A stretch of DNA of 64,000 nt from an uncultured Clostridia bacterium (GTDB taxonomy: Bacteria > Bacillota > Clostridia > TANB77 > CAG-508). A program made the position numbers and the translations under genes. The notes beneath the pieces were generated by a model. It was not told where the DNA came from and ran no database searches. It saw nothing but the letters and a program-made list of their open reading frames with translations. Every line of letters begins with the position of its first letter. Within the stretch, counting starts at the first letter, position 1. Location: NCBI GenBank assembly GCA_948530865.1, contig CAOTKV010000003.1:62001-126000 (forward strand), in the 5' to 3' direction. Positions 61,210 to 64,000 of the stretch are shown piece by piece.

Positions 61210-62277
61210 TTATCCTAATTTTATTACAGTATAGTCTTTTTTAGATTTAGTTAAATTTCTACATTCTGTTTTTCCAACTATAAATGTATCCTCTATTCTT
61301 ATTCCAAATTTTCCTGCTTTATACACTCCTGGTTCTATTGCAATAATAGAATTTTCTTTTAATATATAATCTTGTTTTGACCTTAATATTGGTTTTTCAT
61401 GAATATCTATTCCTACTCCATGACCAAATGCATGTAATATATCATAATTTTTTAATTTATACTCTGTTTCTCTATCTTTTATTACTGTTTTTACATTTGC
61501 ACCATCTCTTAAAAGTGAACCTATTTTTCTTTGCTCTTCTAAAACAAATTCATATGCTTCTTTATATTCTTCTTTAACTTCTTCTGCAAAAACTACTCGT
61601 GAAAAATCAGAACAATATCCTTTATATCTAGCACCAATATCAAATTGTATGATATCTCCTTTTTCTACTCTTCTATCAGTTGGAACGCAATGTGGCATTG
61701 ATGTATTTTCACCGAAAGCGACAATAGATTCAAATGCTAGACCATCAGCACCATTTTGAATCATAAATTTTTCAATTTCAAAAGCAACTTCTTTTTCTGT
61801 CATTCCTTCTTTTATATTTCTTATAATATATTCAAATGCTTTATCTGTAATTTCACATGCTTTTGTAATATATTCAATTTCTTCTTCATCTTTTACTATA
61901 CGTGCATTCTCTATTAATCCTTCTGTTTCAACTAAATTAACTTGATAAGTATGTAAATAATTTTTATATTTTTCATAAGTAACATAATTTTCTTCAAAGC
62001 CAACATTATCATTTGTCATAAAAATTGACTCATAATCATATTTACTAAGGTCTTTCGAATTATAACTAACAATTTCATCACTTATAGTTAATTGTCTATT
62101 TACACTTTCTATATATCTGCTATCTGTAACAAATATATTTTCTTTTGGTGCAATTATCAAAAAACCTTCTTCAGAAAGACCTGTTAAATATCTAACATTT
62201 ACTGGATTAGATACTATCATGCCTTCTAGTTTTAATGAACTTAACTGATTTCTTAACCACTTAATTCTTGGATTCAT
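61210..62277 (-). CDS. Xaa-Pro aminopeptidase-like M24 peptidase
   Basis: About 355 residues. A creatinase-like N-terminal domain (NPVNVRYLTGLSEEGFLII) is followed by the pita-bread catalytic domain with QFDIGARYKGYCSDFSR (two metal aspartates), HAFGHGVGIDIHEKP, NSIIAIEPGVY and GIRIEDTFIV (histidine and glutamates). It removes N-terminal residues before proline. ATG 62277 has AGAGG nine bases upstream; the ATG at 62286 is too close to it. Adjacent pepP-like and efp genes are a frequent Firmicute arrangement. Confidence 0.92.
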   Translation of the reverse strand: MNPRIKWLRNQLSSLKLEGMIVSNPVNVRYLTGLSEEGFLIIAPKENIFVTDSRYIESVNRQLTISDEIVSYNSKDLSKYDYESIFMTNDNVGFEENYVTYEKYKNYLHTYQVNLVETEGLIENARIVKDEEEIEYITKACEITDKAFEYIIRNIKEGMTEKEVAFEIEKFMIQNGADGLAFESIVAFGENTSMPHCVPTDRRVEKGDIIQFDIGARYKGYCSDFSRVVFAEEVKEEYKEAYEFVLEEQRKIGSLLRDGANVKTVIKDRETEYKLKNYDILHAFGHGVGIDIHEKPILRSKQDYILKENSIIAIEPGVYKAGKFGIRIEDTFIVGKTECRNLTKSKKDYTVIKLG

Positions 62278-62301
62278 ATATATCATCCTCTCAAAAAATT
62301 T

Positions 62302-63069
62302 CTATAAAATTTGATTACTTATAACTCTGCAAAAATCTAAAAAAGAATCTAATACTAAATTAGATGGCAAAAATATACAAACCATAGCTGACATTGCTAG
62401 AAATGGTCCAAAAGCTATGTAATCATCTTTCTTTTTTAATATTAATATTCTTACAAATAGTAATATTATTGAAAAAACTGCTGCAACAACAAATGCAAGC
62501 AAAGAAATTTCTACAATAGTATTTGCTCCAAAATACAAACCAATTGCAGCCATAAATTTAACATCTCCAAGTCCCATTGCTTCTTTTCCAGTTATTATCC
62601 ATCCTAATAATGTTATAACTGCAAAAATAAGTGCTCCTACAAACATTCCAATAATATAATCTTTTGCCATATTTACATTTGAAATTCCATACACAAATGT
62701 TATTATTAATCCAAATTCTAATATTGTTAAATTTAGTCTGTTTGGAAGAATTCTATGAGATGAATCTATTGAAAAAGATAAAATTAACATTGGAGTTAAT
62801 ATTAAAAATTTAATCAGGTCTAAATTTTTAAATATATCTTCTTTTTCAATTCCAAATTTATATAATAAACATACATATATAATTGCGATAATTATCATAA
62901 AAATATAATTTAGTTTTAGTCCCTTTTTGTTTTCTTTAAAAAACTCTGTAGAAAATATTTTCTTATTTTCTGGAATTCTTATATTACACCATGCTACAAA
63001 TTTTCCAACTATTAATCCACAAAAAGCAATTAAAACATAATAACCTATAAATACATTATTAAAATACAT
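62302..63069 (-). CDS. Prepilin peptidase-like A24 membrane aspartic peptidase
   Basis: 255 residues with about eight helices. The two catalytic aspartates of the A24 family are visible in FSIDSSHRILPNRLN and EAMGLGDVKFMAAIGLYFG (the GxGD motif). Enzymes of this family cleave and often methylate prepilins. The N-terminal methylase zinc-binding cysteines of PilD are absent; a lone cysteine occurs near WCNIRIPENKK. Possible substrates include pilin-like proteins such as that at 47944-48678. Confidence 0.85.
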   Translation of the reverse strand: MYFNNVFIGYYVLIAFCGLIVGKFVAWCNIRIPENKKIFSTEFFKENKKGLKLNYIFMIIIAIIYVCLLYKFGIEKEDIFKNLDLIKFLILTPMLILSFSIDSSHRILPNRLNLTILEFGLIITFVYGISNVNMAKDYIIGMFVGALIFAVITLLGWIITGKEAMGLGDVKFMAAIGLYFGANTIVEISLLAFVVAAVFSIILLFVRILILKKKDDYIAFGPFLAMSAMVCIFLPSNLVLDSFLDFCRVISNQIL

Positions 63070-63075
63070 TATTTC

Positions 63076-63573
63076 CTACCCATTTATTTTCTTTAAATAT
63101 TTCTTTATTATTAAATTTTCAATAGGTCTTTTAAACTTTGTCATCCAAATATCTTTTTCAGCTAAAGGCTCTACTAAAATTGAATACATTTTCATTCTAT
63201 TGGCACCAATTACATCTGTAAATATTTGATCCCCTACTGCTGCTATATTTTTTTCAGGTAAATCTAATTCTTTTATAGCTTTTTTGAAACCTCTTTTAAG
63301 TGGTTTTGTAGCAAATTTTATATATGATATATTTAGAAAATTTGCTACCATTTCCACTTTTTGAGTTTTGTTACTATTAGATACAATCATACATTTAATT
63401 CCATTTTCTTTTATATTGTTGTACCATTCTAATAGTCCTTCAACATAATTCAAATCAAAATCTAATAAAGTATTATCTACATCTAATATCAAAGCTTTTA
63501 TATTATTTTCTTTCAAAAACTCTGGTTTAATTTCTGTAACTTTTTTAAAATAAAAATTGGGATATATTGTCAT
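63076..63573 (-). CDS. YqeG-like HAD-IIIA phosphatase
   Basis: 165 residues. It has KALILDVDNTLLDFD (motif I DxDNT), CMIVSNSNKT (motif II), KPLKRGFKKAI (motif III lysine) and AAVGDQIFTDVIGANRM (motif IV). This is the YqeG/GEP4 group of HAD phosphatases; the yeast member dephosphorylates phosphatidylglycerophosphate, and bacterial substrates are uncertain. ATG 63573 has AAGGAG six bases upstream. It ends six bases before the A24 peptidase start, suggesting a shared transcript. Confidence 0.9.
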   Translation of the reverse strand: MTIYPNFYFKKVTEIKPEFLKENNIKALILDVDNTLLDFDLNYVEGLLEWYNNIKENGIKCMIVSNSNKTQKVEMVANFLNISYIKFATKPLKRGFKKAIKELDLPEKNIAAVGDQIFTDVIGANRMKMYSILVEPLAEKDIWMTKFKRPIENLIIKKYLKKING

Positions 63574-63658
63574 TTACTTCTCCTTAAAATTTTTGTATTT
63601 AGTCAAAAATTTTATTTATATTACACATATATTACCAATTTGTTGAGTTTTTGTCAAT

Positions 63659-64000
63659 TTATTTACAAAAAATATGCTTTCCAATTGTCATAACTTGAGG
63701 TCTACTCCATATCCAACCTGATGTTGCTGTATTAGGGTTAAAATAATAAATACAACCAGACGTTGGATCCCATCCATTTATTGCATCTTGTGCTGCTTTT
63801 TTTGCTTGTGCATCAGGTGTTAAATTTATTTGTCCATCAGAAACACATGTATACGCACCTGATTGATATATTACTCCTGCAATTGTATTTGGAAATTTTG
63901 AATTAGCAACTCTATTTAATACACTTGCAGCAACAGCAACCATTCCCTTATATGGTTCTCCTCTCGCTTCTGCATATACCAATTTACTTAGTAAATTTAA
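63659..64000 (-). CDS. SleB-like cell wall hydrolase, C-terminal part (cut by window edge)
   Basis: The frame is open through base 64000, so only the C-terminal 113 codons are visible. LLSKLVYAEARGEPYKGMVA, VLNRVANSKFP, SGAYTC and YYFNPNTATSGWIWSR are the Hydrolase_2/SleB (PF07486) domain, with the catalytic glutamate in YAEARGE. Such enzymes cleave spore cortex or vegetative peptidoglycan. The N-terminal signal and any binding domain lie outside the window. A start at an internal Met (63982) is unlikely because the conserved segment continues upstream. The gap 63574-63658 contains nothing I can identify. Confidence 0.9.
   Translation of the reverse strand, partial: LNLLSKLVYAEARGEPYKGMVAVAASVLNRVANSKFPNTIAGVIYQSGAYTCVSDGQINLTPDAQAKKAAQDAINGWDPTSGCIYYFNPNTATSGWIWSRPQVMTIGKHIFCK

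Noticed and set aside
1..64000. CRISPR arrays or rRNA genes
   Set aside because: No regularly spaced repeats and no rRNA-like sequence were seen anywhere in the window.

Overview
The window comes from a low-GC, endospore-forming Firmicute of clostridial type. The evidence is AT-rich DNA with AGA/TTA/ATA-type codon use, standard stop usage, strong AGGAGG ribosome binding sites, and spoIVA, a GerA/GerB/GerC germinant receptor and a SleB-like hydrolase. Most genes are on the minus strand. I cannot name the species.

Layout. 1-16992 (minus) is a cell-surface glycan locus. rfbDACB (dTDP-rhamnose) runs from a strong promoter at about 17056-17083 and ends at a hairpin at 13467-13496. A second operon follows: a CapD/PglF-type dehydratase, a small membrane peptide plus a radical SAM/SPASM enzyme, a DegT aminotransferase, the initiating sugar-phosphate transferase, an ATP-grasp/HAD pair, a second PLP enzyme, a FemAB-like acyltransferase, a GT4 glycosyltransferase, a Wzx-type flippase, a Wzy-type ligase/polymerase and membrane proteins. 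17160-27504 holds housekeeping genes (glmU, an O-methyltransferase, typA, plsC, cmk, a P-loop/Asp23-like protein). Three short islands of visibly higher GC interrupt them: 20624-21020, about 23026-24390 and 26658-27504. 27512-28921 is a TasA-like/SipW matrix-protein operon. 29269-43589 carries glgP, an unknown membrane protein, cdd, ylmH, dxs, a lipid kinase, an acyl-CoA synthetase, a nucleotidyltransferase and a MacB-type ABC exporter with its HlyD adaptor. 43863-52935 is spore-related: a very acidic unknown protein, spoIVA, a pilin-like protein and the ger operon. 52932-57509 is an operon of TelA, a solute-binding protein, an XpaC-like protein and a solute-binding/VWA fusion. 57550-59639 is a sortase with a likely substrate. 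59848-64000 has tRNA-Trp, an M23 peptidase, efp, an M24 peptidase, an A24-like peptidase, a YqeG-like phosphatase and the end of a sleB-like gene.

Main observation. Three otherwise intact genes (flippase 2531-3761, germinant receptor A 48774-50430, M23 peptidase 59989-60574) are each broken once. In all three the break is an in-frame CGG codon in the context NNT-CGG-N (GTT CGG A, GTT CGG A, CCT CGG C). Skipping the C of CGG (+1), so that a glycine codon GGN is read next, restores one full-length conserved protein each time. Reading by eye, I found no other in-frame CGG in any host-like gene of the window. The three higher-GC islands contain five ordinary in-frame CGG codons. This suggests that CGG is not read as a normal arginine codon here and instead marks +1 frameshifting or four-base decoding, possibly as glycine. 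A systematic sequence error has to be excluded first.
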